NCBI GenBank assembly: GCA_032718865.1
Contig: JALUTQ010000038.1
Location: 186,001-250,000 of the forward strand
From: Tilletia caries
Taxonomy: Eukaryota; Basidiomycota; Exobasidiomycetes; Tilletiales; Tilletiaceae
Direction: 5' to 3'
Length of the DNA stretch: 64,000 nt
The position numbers and the translations under genes are program-made. Shown piece by piece: positions 11,636 to 21,287 of this stretch. How positions within the stretch are numbered: position 1 is the first letter of the stretch; each line of letters starts with the position of its first letter. Below the pieces are notes generated by a model. The model was not told the origin of the DNA, did not search any database, and worked only from the letters and a program-made list of their open reading frames with translations.

Positions 11636-12277
11636 TCAGGAAGTGCAGTGGTGGGAGGCTGAAGAGATCGTCCGTTCTGACAATGCCGCGGGAAAGGAGA
11701 AGAAAAGTTCGAACATCAGACCAACGGTTTAACTCATCGGACGACGAGGGAAAAGGCGAGAGGGAATAGGGATGAAAAGGACACTCACCATCGAGCAAAA
11801 CGAGAGGATCCTTGAGGCTCGCTCGTGTGTTCGTGTGCCTCTTCGATGTGAACTGCTGAAGACGAGATGATGGAAGATAGTCAGCTGCCAGCACGGACCA
11901 CGGACAGCAGACAGAAGACCAGACTGACGCATTGCACAGAATGCACAAACTCACCTGCGCAAACGAAACAGTGCTTCACGCACGCTTGTGTATCCAGAGG
12001 TGCGGACGGAGAAGCACTCGGAAGAAGACCTCGAGGAGTGAGGAGGAGGGGAGGAGCAGTCGGGCAGCGCACGAGTCCCGACCCCGGTGCTGTAAGACAA
12101 TCAGTAATACGTAGCAGTCAGCGCAAAATAGCGACTCATAGCAGCAAAATCAGGTTCTGGCTCACCCAGCGACTGCCTGTCAGGTGTTTGGAGTGGTGCT
12201 GTCAAGTAGACGATGTCGTGTTGCTTGATTTGGTGTGGTGCTGCTGCGAAATGATCAGGAGCGTCGGTGGTTCCCAT
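11636..12277 (-). CDS. Possible small four-exon gene of unknown function
   Basis: Seen: four open segments on the minus strand, 12166-12277, 11955-12089, 11789-11884 and 11636-11676, separated by stretches with good fungal splice signals (GTGAGC...TTACAG, GTGAGT...GGCAG, GTGAGT...TGTCAG). Joined, they give 127 aa starting MGTTDAPDHFAAAPHQ and ending SASHHCTS, with no stop inside. I recognise no domain. There are four cysteines in the middle, including a CVKHCFVC cluster. The three consecutive in-phase introns argue for a real transcript; the lack of any homology I can recall and the short exons argue for caution. It could instead be the untranslated or non-coding transcript of a neighbour. 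Confidence 0.33.
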
Positions 12278-12579
12278 ACGTGAGACCCCAACGTTGTCAC
12301 GAGACCGGCCTGCGGACGTCCCTGACCCGCAGGCGGGCTCAGCGAGACTACGCGATCGACAACGCGCGTGTTGGATGATCATGGGATGATCACGATGTGT
12401 ACCTTTCTTCTGCGACGCGCTTGGGACGCGACTTGCCCTTCCCCCTCCATCATCGCGTCATTCTCCCACCCGTTCACCTCGACGACACCGACGACACCGA
12501 CGACGTTGACGGCAAGCCGACTCCAGTCCCATACTGCTCCCTCCCTTTACCGCAAGCAACCACTTCATCAGCAGTCGAC

Positions 12580-14315
12580 ATGGCGCCAGGATCCAAGAAG
12601 GCAAAGGATACCACGCACAAGGATGACTAGTGAGTACCACCACCGCGTGTTGTCCATCGTCCCCCTCTGAGGAGCACTGATCGTCTCGTCTCTATCATCC
12701 CGTATCAGCAAAAACTATGAAGTCGTCCTCGCCAAGATGAAGGGCTACCCCCTGTGGCCAGCCTGGGTACGTTCAGCACTTCCTCACCAAAAGTACTCGT
12801 AACTCATCCAGCAAGCTGATCATTATCAACACTCTGCAGGTCACTGAAGGGCCTCGCGTTCCCCACAAGGTCGCCAAGGCCAAGCCAAGAGTCGGCAAGT
12901 ATGTCCTCTGTGGCTTCTTTGGAGAGGTTTCATAGTGAGTGGCAGAACTGCACTCGCCCTCAATACTGCTTTCATTCACCCATGGCGCTGATTCATCCAT
13001 ATCTTCTTACCGTCCCATTATGCGCGTGAAAATCAGCTCCTGGCTTCCTCCACGCGATGTCAAGCCCCTGACAAAGCCAATGATCGACGAGTTCCTGGCC
13101 AGCGACGGAAGCAAGAAGGACAAAACTCTCCTTCTCGCCTACGAGCAAGCACGAAACCCAGAGGCGCACATCCAGGCACAGGAGACCGCAGCTCACAAGC
13201 ACAACAACTTTAACGAGGAGGAGGAGGAGGGCCAGGACGAGCTGGCGGAGGAGGACGAGGACGAAGGCGAGGCTGATGCCAGTGCTGGTTCGAAGCGTAA
13301 GCGTAACAAGGAGAAGTCAAAGGTTAAGGCGCCTGTTGTTAAGAAGCAGAAGAAGGAGAAGGATCCGGCTGCAGCAGCACCGGTCAAGCCTGTCTCCTCC
13401 AAGAAGGTGAGTTGCAACGAAAGGCTGCTTGAAAGCGGGTGCCTTTGAAGCTGCGGGCATACATGCTGATGACTTTGGCCCAATTCCTGATTCAAGCAGA
13501 AGCCACGTCAGTCGGAAGCTATGACTGAAGCTGGCGATGACGGAGATAACGATGAGCAAGGTGAGTATTCTGGATACATAGAGAAGCATGTCATGTCATG
13601 CTGCTAGGCGGTCTCTAATCTTTCTCGCTCCGTTTCTCCACAGGTACTCCCGAGACCAAGCTGGTGAAGGGCTGGCGGCACCAGCTCCAACGCGCCTTCC
13701 TGGGCAAGTCCCCACCAAAGGAATCTGTACGTCCCTTCCAATTGCCATTTTACGCCCGTTTCCGAAACCTCATCTGACCAATCCTCGTCCCCCCCCCCCC
13801 TTTCTCAGGACATGCCCTCCATGGCCGAGATCTTCAAGCAGGTCGAGGCGCACCAGATGAGCGAAGACGCATACAAGCAGACGAAGATTGGCAAGGTGAT
13901 GAAGAAGATTACGCAGATGAAGGACGAGTTCCCGCGGGAATCCGAGTTCAAGTTCAAGGAGCGTGCAGAGGAGCTTTGCAAGAAGTGGAAGGTGAGTATC
14001 CGCCTTGTTATTTCTCATCTGCCCTTCCATCTACTCTCAAGCCAGACGCTGACGATCTGTTCGGATGATTCGATTCTGCAGAACCTGGGGGCCTCCACAT
14101 CCGGAGAGGGAGCAGGCGCAGAAAGCCCGGCACAAGACACAGAGACCAAGCCAGCATCGGCGGCGGCGAAGGCGAATGGAGATGGCGAGGCTGCGGCGGC
14201 TGCGGGTGCGGGTGCGGCAAGTGTGGGCGGTGCTGAGCAAGACAAGCCTGCGCCTGTGCCTGCGGAGGTGGCCGCGGCTGCGGCACCGGCCGCAGCACCG
14301 GCAACGGCAGCGTGA
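12580..14315 (+). CDS. PWWP-domain chromatin protein with a TFIIS-N/LEDGF-like helical domain
   Basis: Seen: eight exons, 12580-12629, 12709-12766, 12840-12934, 13037-13406, 13500-13560, 13644-13726, 13809-13991 and 14082-14315, all in phase, 377 aa. The N-terminus carries the PWWP fold: YEVVLAKMKGYPLWPAWV, then VLCGFFGEVSYSWLPPRDV. An acidic run (EEEEEGQDELAEEDEDEGE) and a lysine-rich nuclear-localisation-like stretch follow. The segment GWRHQLQRAFLGKS through AEIFKQVEAH and KERAEELCKKWK is a helical TFIIS-N-like or LEDGF IBD-like domain. The tail is Ala/Pro/Gly-rich. Family: PWWP domains bind methylated H3K36 or H4K20 nucleosomes and DNA, so a nuclear chromatin-reader role is expected. It resembles fungal Pdp/Ioc4-type proteins, but I cannot choose among them. 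Intron 7 contains a C-rich tract next to its acceptor. Confidence 0.88.
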
Positions 14316-15139
14316 GATGGGATTTTCTAGATGGAAGGGAAGGGAAGGGAAGGGAATGAATGCGGGGGAAGGGTTCCGTGCGGCGATTACGTGTCCTTTG
14401 ACCCGCACTTCCCGGGAGGCGGTGGGGGAATCTGGATCTCGCCGGATCGGTCGAACCCGCACCCGCTGATAGCTATGCCATGCCTCCCACACGACGGGTA
14501 CCCGAGCTCCCGAACGAACCGAATCCTTCAACCCCCAAGCCAATCACCCACTGCGCGCCTAGGAGAACGGCCATCCATGCTCTCCCGAAATCGTGTACCT
14601 CCTTCGCGGGAGTCCCTATGGCCACCCCGTTCCAACTCTCTTCAGGTCGCCTTATGTTGTTCTTTTGCCCCACCCCCCACTCGATCGACCTCCGCGCCTC
14701 GATCCTCTTTCTCTTTCTCCACTCTTCTCTTTCTCTCTCTCTCTTCCTTTCATACTACCGTTGAAAAGTGTTTCGTGTTCTTGTGCTCCCTCCTTTTCCT
14801 CCCAAAGACTCCAATTCATGCTGAAGCAGACCGGTGTGAGATCCCTTCCTGTGCTGGCATCAGGCAGGCCGATTGGATACGGAGATGGATGGTGTGGCGA
14901 TTCCGAAGGGAGCAAGGCTCGCCGATATATTTCGTAGGCAAGGAGAGGGTGAGGGATGCGTACTGTTACAACAATGAATAAAAGGAGGGCAAAGATCAGC
15001 ATGGTAAGTGAATAGGCAGCCACCCGTTGCAGGCGGCCGCATCAAGAAGTAGTAAGGTGGGTCGAGTGTGTGCGTGTGTGGGTATCGAATGGCGGTGGGT
15101 GTCGTCTAACGGGCGGGTGGTGCTGTGAGCTTCCAAGTC
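14316..15139. other. Convergent 3' intergenic region
   Basis: This lies between the 3' ends of the PWWP gene (plus) and the Rab-like gene (minus). It opens with short GGGAA tandem repeats (14333-14355) and contains pyrimidine-rich DNA at 14690-14760. No gene is supported. Confidence 0.4.
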
Positions 15140-16142
15140 TCATTGAACGACACAGCACCCCTTCTTAGCCCCGTCCGCAGTGGCGCCCAGCGTGATCCGA
15201 CTCCGACGAGCGGAGGACGACCCCTCGGTAGCTCCCGTGCGCGTGCGAAGAAAGCCAGCGGGCCCACCGCCACCGCCACCGCCGTCTATTGTCGCTGATT
15301 GCTTGCTGGTGGGATCTGATGACTGTGCTGCGAGGAATTTGCGGTGTACTTCTTTGGCTGCGCGTGCGAAGGCTTCGTCTATGTTTTGGCCTGTCCTTGC
15401 GCTTGTTTCGACGTAGATTAGCCTTGCGCGTGAAGAGGGGGACGGTCAGCATTCCTCGATTGCTTCATATGAAAAGAAAACAGGAAGAGAAAAGGGCTGT
15501 TTAACTCACCCTTCCTTCTTTGCGAATGCTTCGGCCTCTTCTCTTGTTACTTGCCGTGATGGGGCGGACTTCTGCTTCTTGTTCGAGCTGGATGTCTGAG
15601 CTTGCCCCTCCGCTCCGTCTAGTTCCTGCCCCTCCTCCTCCTCCTCTGACTGTGCGGTTGATGAGGGCTGTACGGCCAAGTCGGCCATGTTGCCGACAAG
15701 CACGATGCTGACGCTCTCCTCTGCATGTTCGCGGACGTCTTGGAGCCATTCTTGGATGTGGAGGAAGGAGGATCGGTGGACGAGACTGAAGACGAGCAGG
15801 GCTCCCGCGGCTCCTCGGTAGTACGATCTTGTGATCTGGAACGCCGGGATGGGAGGGAAGGGCAAGGATGCGGGGTGAGCAGACGAGTGGATTGTTTGAA
15901 CGAAGGAGGGATTGATTCTTGCTCACACTTCTGAACGCCTCGCTGCCTGCGGTGTCCCAGACCTGTATCTTGATGCGGTCGCCGTTGTCGAGGGTGAGCA
16001 AGTGGGTGCCGAACTCGACTCCGATGGTGGCCTCTGTGTTGTGGAGGAAGCGCTGTTCGGTGAGGCGGATGAGGATGGCTGACTTGCCGACGGACTGCTC
16101 GCCGACGATGATGAACTTGGTGAGGAAGGTCCAGTCTGACAT
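15140..16142 (-). CDS. Rab-family small GTPase (Rab2/Rab4/Rab14-like) with altered G3 and G4 motifs
   Basis: Seen: exons 15927-16142, 15510-15835 and 15140-15422, in phase, 274 aa. The start MSDWTFLTKFIIVGEQSVGKS holds the P-loop. Switch I is intact (ATIGVEFG), switch II reads [23 protein letters not shown], the Rab2/Rab4 pattern, and G5 is ETSAR. The C-terminus, KKGCCVVQ, carries two cysteines suited to geranylgeranylation. Rabs cycle between GTP and GDP to direct vesicle traffic. Odd points: the catalytic Gln of DTAGQE is Ser (residue 67), the NKxD base-recognition Lys is Met (GNMADL, residue 122), and an acidic, Ser-rich insertion of about 40 residues follows (EEEEEGQELDG). These changes predict slow hydrolysis and weaker guanine binding. 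A copia element sits only 53 bp upstream of its start codon. Confidence 0.85.
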
Positions 16143-16199
16143 CTTGATGCTGATGCTGTATGCTGTATGCTGTATGCGCTGAGCGTGCGGTGAATGAAT

Positions 16200-16311
16200 T
16201 GTGAGAAACGGTGATCCAGGGTGGAGGTGGAGGGCAGCTTGCCCACTGTGTCTTTCTCTTCACTGTCTTCTCCTACTTGTCTCCCGCAATACAAGAAGTC
16301 AGTATTCCACA
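16200..16311 (+). repeat. 5' LTR of the copia element
   Basis: 112 bp, TG...CA termini, same sequence as 20873-20984. It lies within the 5' leader or promoter region of the divergent Rab-like gene. Confidence 0.95.
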
Positions 16312-16332
16312 GGTTATGAGCTCAAGACTCTA
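16312..16332 (+). promoter_or_regulatory. Primer-binding site resembling the tRNA-iMet anticodon arm
   Basis: The first bases after the 5' LTR read GGTTATGAGCTC. Their complement, GAGCTCATAACC, matches the anticodon stem-loop of initiator tRNA-Met (anticodon CAT) and not a tRNA 3' CCA end. Drosophila copia is known to be primed by a 5' half of tRNA-iMet in this way. The assignment is from memory of the tRNA consensus. Confidence 0.55.
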
Positions 16333-16346
16333 GGAGCTAGCCCAAG

Positions 16347-19300
16347 ATGGACGAAGACCGAGAACGCCGAGACGAGAAGCGCATTTGCTTGCTCGACGGC
16401 GAGAACTGGCCCAAGTGGGAATTCCAGATCGAGGAGTTGCTGCGCGGCAAAAGGCTCTGGAAGGTGGTCGACCCCGGGACCGCACCAGCAGCAAACGCCA
16501 GCCAAGAGAAGAAGGACGAATGGGAGGAGAAGTGCGAGCTTGCCTTCTCTCTCATGTCGCTCAACTGCGCGGTCGATATCCAAGGCGACATCGCGACGGA
16601 GAACAAGAAGCGGAAGAACGCCAGCGAACCGCGCATGACCCCGAAGGAGCTCTTCGACCACCTCAGCAGCGAGTACGCACCAACGTCGCTTCAAGCCACT
16701 TTTCGCATCAAGGAGAAGATTGCCAAGCTGCTCGCCACAACTCCGAAGGACATGCGGAAGCACCTTTCTGACTTGGCGACCCACTACGGACAGCTGGCGC
16801 ACGTCGGCCGCCCGGTGGCCGAAGACGAACGATGCCTGGCAGTCATCAGCTCCCTCCCGCTCGCGTACAAGCCATGGCGCAAGAACAACAAGGAGATTAC
16901 GACATGGGCGGCAATGCGGGCCAGCCTACTCGAAGAGGAGCAAGACATCAAGGACGAAGAGGCGAAGAACCCGGCGACGACGAGCACCAACGAGACCGTG
17001 TTCTTGGTCGGCAAGCCAAACAGCGAAAACGGAACCGCGCACGGCTCTAGCGGAAATTGGCGAGCAGGCGCGCAGGGCAACGCCGGCGGAGGCGGATGGC
17101 GAGGACGAGGAGGCCGAGGAGGATACAGGTCCGGCTCCTTTCCCTTCAAGTGCCACATCTGCAAGCAGGAAGGTCATCAGATGGCCGAGTGCCCCCACAA
17201 GGACAGGTACGAGCAGTTCCAGAACTCACTGCAGTCCAGCGCTTCAGCCCCCCGAGATCGAGCCGCCGTGGCCCGAGAGGAGCCTGCAAGTCACGAAGAG
17301 AACGGAGGCGTGGATGACTTCGGTTTTGAGTTCACCTGCTCGGTCGGATCCGAGCACTCGCAAACCGGATTCTTCATCCACGATACCGCCAGCTCTCGCC
17401 ACATAGTCAAGAGCAAGGAAAACCTCACCGGCTACCGTCCTGCATCGCCCGGGTCCGGCATCGAGTGCGCGAACGGCGGTATAATGCCCGTCGATGGGCA
17501 CGGCACTCTCAAGGTCATTACCGAAGAAGGCAACATCATCACACTGCAGGACGTCGCACACTGCCCATCGACAATCGGCAACCTCATAGGTGGAAAGAGG
17601 CTCACCGACGCGGGATGCAAGATCAGCTTCGATAGCACCTCTGCCTCTGTCGTCTCTGCGAAGGAAGGTCACCTCGTCATGCGTGGGGAGGTACGCGGTG
17701 GAAGTTGGGTGGTCCGACTCCACACTATCCAGGACATCGCCGCGCTCGTGAAAGGAGCACCGGAAGTCGACCCGGTAGCAGCCCACGCCCACCACTGCCT
17801 AGGCCACGTCAACGAGAAGGTGCTCAAGTCTGCCGCCATGTCCGGCCTCATCCCTGGCCTGCCCAAGGTCCTCGGCGACATCGGTTTTTGCTCGGCCTGC
17901 GCTCAAGGTAAGCTCGCCAGCACACCCCATAGCCGCCTATGCCCACAAGAACGAGCGAAAAGAGCAATGGAACTGATCCACATTGATGTCTTCGGCCCCG
18001 AACGGATGAAGGACCCCAAAGCACTTGGAGACTTTAAGTACGGCCTGATCTTTGTCGACGATTTCACCAAGCACGTCTGGGTCAAGCTCCTCAAAAGCAA
18101 GTCCGAATCCATCAAGTTCATCAAAGCGTTTTGCCTCCAAGCATCCACCAGGCTCCCAAACCTCCCCATCAGCCGTGTACGATCAGACGGCGCATTGGAA
18201 TTCAAAACAGCGGAGTTGCATGCATTTTGGCTGAGTCGGGGAGTGACGCATGAGGTGACGCCTCGGTATTCGCCGCAAAGCAATGGGGTAGCGGAGAGGA
18301 ACATCAGGACAATGACGGAAATGACACGAACGATGCTCATTGCAGCAAAGCTGCCCACATTCTTTTGGCCCGCAGCAGTCGAGACAGCAGTGCGGATCAA
18401 GAATCGAGTGACTGCGTCCGGACTCAAAGAAGGCAAGACGCCCCACGAGATGCTCTTCGGGACTGCTCCTATCGAGGCTTTCAGGCCTTTCGGCTGTGTC
18501 GCATGGGCACAGAACGCGACCACAGAGCGACACGGCAAATTCGATCCAAAGTCGAGGCCTTGTGTGTACCTGGGACCAGCTTTCAGAGGTGCCTCCCGGC
18601 TATGGGACCCGGCCAAGGGCAAAGAGATCATCGAGCATTCAGTAGTATTCGATGAGCATGGCGACGCCAGCAAGCTTCTACGGCCCAGCCCGGAAACCAC
18701 AAGCGGCCCAACCATCAACGTCCCACCTCCAGCAGCACCAGAACCAAGGCCAGCAACCCAGCACGTCGCGCACCCACGCCCGCCTCCCGCTCAACCTCCT
18801 TTTGCCCTCGTACGAGCTATGCGAGAGGTACTGGAGAAGAACGCCGTGCCTGGGGACGTACAGGAAGCAGCAAGAAGGATTGCTGGCGGCGGCCCGGTCT
18901 CTCCTACGACGTTCGCAACCTTGACGACGCGCTTGCAGGAACAGACAAATGAGATCAGGCAACAGAGGGCCAGGGAGCAGGCGCCAGAGGGAGTCGGGCA
19001 AGGAGGTGAGAGCGTCGAGTCGGCGGAAGAAGGACTGGTCGGACAAGGCATCAGGGATGGAGATGGAGCTGAGGCAATGGAGCGAGAGGACAGGGACGTG
19101 ACAGGGAAAGGAGGCAGGGATCAGGGCGAGCGCAGGAGTGGAAGGATAGCGGGGAAGGAACCGAGCTTTGGGATGCTGGAAGGTGGGCGAAAGCGCAAGG
19201 AACCCGGCGATGCGTGCTTTGCCGTGTTGGAACCCGAAGACGTAGGATACGACGATCCCCGGACGGTATCCGAAGCCTTGCGACGTCCGGACAGGGACGC

Positions 19301-20855
19301 GTGGCTCGCAGCCATGAACGTGGAGATCCGTTCGCACAAGGCCAGAGGCACCTGGAGGATCGTGAAGCACCGAGGCCAGAATCTCGTCACGTCAAAGTGG
19401 GTTCTCCGTCTCAAGAAGAACGCGGACGGCAGCATCCAGAAGTACAAGGCACGCCTGGTCGCCCGAGGGTTCACGCAGATAGAAGGAGTCGATTTCGACG
19501 AGACTTTCGCGCCGACGTCACGACTTCAAAACATGCGCCTGCTGCTCGCGAACGCTGTCGCGCTGAACATGGACGTGCACCAGATCGATTACGAAACGGC
19601 ATACCTGAACGCGAAGCTACAAAACGAAATCTACATGGAGCCTCCCGAAGCTATGGACCTGCTAGGAGAAGAGATAGCCCCCGACGACGCATTGCAGCTG
19701 AACCTCGCCCTCTACGGCCTCAAGCAATCTGGACACGAATGGCACCGGGTTCTCCGCGAGGCGCTCAAGACCCTGGGCTTCGACCAATGCAAGGTTGACC
19801 CGACAATGTTCGTGCGGGAGGAAGGCAGTCCAGCCATGCTGCTGGTGTATGTCGACGACATTCTCGTCGCAGCACCAAAGGGAGGCGGTATCGAAAGCGT
19901 CAAGAAGGAGCTTCTGGGATTGTTCAAGGGAACGGACCTGGGCCCGGCACATCACTGCCTTGGCATCCGCATCAATCGGAACTGGGACGAAGACACGATC
20001 ACACTGGACCAGGAGCGATACGCGAAGGAAGTTCTCGCACGCTTCGGAATGTCCGACTGTAATCCGGCCAGGACACCGATGGATCAGAAGACAAGCCTGC
20101 GGAAGGCAGCGGACGGCGAAGCTCGGGCAGATAAGAGGGAATATCAGGCAATAGTCGGCTGCCTGGCTTACCTGGCGCAGGGAACACGACCGGACCTGGC
20201 CTATGCCGTGAGCACGCTTGGGAGATACGGCTCCGACCCCACCGAGACTCACCGCACAGCAGCCAACCGCGTACTCCGGTACCTCAAGCGGACGTCCAGC
20301 GCGAAGCTGACCTTTGGTGGAAGCAGGGACGGCAACGTAAACCTTGAGGGGTTCGTTGACTCGGATTGGGCGGCTGATCGCGATGACAGGAGGTCGACCT
20401 CCGGTTTCGTTTTCACTGTAGGCGGAGGAGCGGTGTCGTGGGGCTCGCGAAAGCAAGGAGCGGTGGCGCTCTCGACCGCGGAGGCAGAGTACGTGGCGGC
20501 GGGGGTCGCTGGGCGCGAGGCGCTGATGCTCAGCGGTGTTCTCAAGGCGTCCGGCCAGGACATTGGCACCGTGACTGTCCATTGCGACAATCAAGCGGCG
20601 ATCCAGCTGGTCAAGAATCCCGGGTCGCATCACGACCGGAGCAAACACATCGACATTGCACACCACTGGATCCGAGACAAGACGCAAGAGGGAGCTTTCG
20701 CCTTCCAATACATCCCGACGGACATCAATCCGGCCGACGCCTTCACAAAACCGCTTGGTCAAGTCAAGCACTACCAACACGCTCAGGCAATCGGGATGGC
20801 ATTGGCAGCAGGAGCATGGAGGCCGCCTGGGTTAGAGGGAGACTTGAAACAGTGA
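16347..20855 (+). CDS. Copia gag-pol polyprotein
   Basis: 1,502 aa without a frameshift, so Gag and Pol are one ORF as in Ty1/copia plant and fungal elements. Order with rough residues: Gag/UBN2-like start (LDGENWPKWEFQIEELLRGK, 13-32); zinc knuckle CHICKQEGHQMAEC (267-280); protease DTASSRHIV (about 345); GAG-pre-integrase HHCLGHV...CSAC (about 482-520); integrase with HIDVFGP (about 544), SDGALEF (about 612) and NGVAERN (about 645); reverse transcriptase from about 1000 with LLVYVDDILVA (about 1165); RNase H with VDSDWAAD (about 1337), the SRKQGAVALSTAEAEYVA block and CDNQAAIQL (about 1412). All catalytic motifs look intact. A purine run GAGAGGGAG just before the 3' LTR is the likely polypurine tract. 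Confidence 0.96.
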   Translation: MDEDRERRDEKRICLLDGENWPKWEFQIEELLRGKRLWKVVDPGTAPAANASQEKKDEWEEKCELAFSLMSLNCAVDIQGDIATENKKRKNASEPRMTPKELFDHLSSEYAPTSLQATFRIKEKIAKLLATTPKDMRKHLSDLATHYGQLAHVGRPVAEDERCLAVISSLPLAYKPWRKNNKEITTWAAMRASLLEEEQDIKDEEAKNPATTSTNETVFLVGKPNSENGTAHGSSGNWRAGAQGNAGGGGWRGRGGRGGYRSGSFPFKCHICKQEGHQMAECPHKDRYEQFQNSLQSSASAPRDRAAVAREEPASHEENGGVDDFGFEFTCSVGSEHSQTGFFIHDTASSRHIVKSKENLTGYRPASPGSGIECANGGIMPVDGHGTLKVITEEGNIITLQDVAHCPSTIGNLIGGKRLTDAGCKISFDSTSASVVSAKEGHLVMRGEVRGGSWVVRLHTIQDIAALVKGAPEVDPVAAHAHHCLGHVNEKVLKSAAMSGLIPGLPKVLGDIGFCSACAQGKLASTPHSRLCPQERAKRAMELIHIDVFGPERMKDPKALGDFKYGLIFVDDFTKHVWVKLLKSKSESIKFIKAFCLQASTRLPNLPISRVRSDGALEFKTAELHAFWLSRGVTHEVTPRYSPQSNGVAERNIRTMTEMTRTMLIAAKLPTFFWPAAVETAVRIKNRVTASGLKEGKTPHEMLFGTAPIEAFRPFGCVAWAQNATTERHGKFDPKSRPCVYLGPAFRGASRLWDPAKGKEIIEHSVVFDEHGDASKLLRPSPETTSGPTINVPPPAAPEPRPATQHVAHPRPPPAQPPFALVRAMREVLEKNAVPGDVQEAARRIAGGGPVSPTTFATLTTRLQEQTNEIRQQRAREQAPEGVGQGGESVESAEEGLVGQGIRDGDGAEAMEREDRDVTGKGGRDQGERRSGRIAGKEPSFGMLEGGRKRKEPGDACFAVLEPEDVGYDDPRTVSEALRRPDRDAWLAAMNVEIRSHKARGTWRIVKHRGQNLVTSKWVLRLKKNADGSIQKYKARLVARGFTQIEGVDFDETFAPTSRLQNMRLLLANAVALNMDVHQIDYETAYLNAKLQNEIYMEPPEAMDLLGEEIAPDDALQLNLALYGLKQSGHEWHRVLREALKTLGFDQCKVDPTMFVREEGSPAMLLVYVDDILVAAPKGGGIESVKKELLGLFKGTDLGPAHHCLGIRINRNWDEDTITLDQERYAKEVLARFGMSDCNPARTPMDQKTSLRKAADGEARADKREYQAIVGCLAYLAQGTRPDLAYAVSTLGRYGSDPTETHRTAANRVLRYLKRTSSAKLTFGGSRDGNVNLEGFVDSDWAADRDDRRSTSGFVFTVGGGAVSWGSRKQGAVALSTAEAEYVAAGVAGREALMLSGVLKASGQDIGTVTVHCDNQAAIQLVKNPGSHHDRSKHIDIAHHWIRDKTQEGAFAFQYIPTDINPADAFTKPLGQVKHYQHAQAIGMALAAGAWRPPGLEGDLKQ

Positions 20856-20872
20856 GCTGCGCTGAGAGGGAG

Positions 20873-20984
20873 TGTGAGAAACGGTGATCCAGGGTGGAGG
20901 TGGAGGGCAGCTTGCCCACTGTGTCTTTCTCTTCACTGTCTTCTCCTACTTGTCTCCCGCAATACAAGAAGTCAGTATTCCACA
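20873..20984 (+). repeat. 3' LTR of the copia element
   Basis: 112 bp, identical by eye to the 5' LTR, preceded by the polypurine tract GAGAGGGAG and followed by the TGAAT duplication. Confidence 0.95.
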
Positions 20985-21197
20985 TGAATGAATGGTGATT
21001 CCGATGATCATGCTGAGGATGATCATGGAGTGGGTGCTGGCAGTGAGTGGCTGCCGTTGCGAAGGTCTCCTCCTGCTGGCTGCTGCTCTCGTTCTCAGTT
21101 CGTGACAGCCATCATCCCATCGCACTCGCCCCACAAGAAGGAAACAGGAAGACCCTTCTCTCCCTCTGACCGCAGCGATCCCCTCCTACCTCTCACA

Positions 21198-21240
21198 CGC
21201 CCCCGCCCCGCCCCGCCCCGCCCCGCCCCCGCCCCCGCGC
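21198..21240. repeat. CCCCG tandem repeat upstream of the septin gene
   Basis: About eight copies of CCCCG or CCCCCG within 45 bp, 50 bp upstream of the septin start. The complementary strand has at least four runs of four G, so a G-quadruplex is possible. It may be part of the septin core promoter. Confidence 0.6.
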
Positions 21241-21287
21241 ACACCCTCGTCAATCTCGCTCTCTCCCTCAACACAGCAGTTCTCACC

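Larger units (their letters stand above)
16200..20984 (+). mobile_element. Intact Ty1/copia LTR retrotransposon
   Basis: Seen: two 112-bp direct LTRs, 16200-16311 and 20873-20984, that I read as identical, beginning TGTGAGAAACGG and ending TATTCCACA. They are flanked by a perfect 5-bp target duplication TGAAT (16195-16199 and 20985-20989). Between them is a single uninterrupted gag-pol ORF with domains in copia order. Identical LTRs, perfect duplication and an open ORF together mean a very recent insertion and a probably autonomous element. The LTRs are unusually short for copia. Confidence 0.96.

Noticed and set aside
19662..20780. 372-aa open frame antisense to the copia pol region
   Set aside because: Shadow of the polyprotein; no homology and no splice or promoter context.
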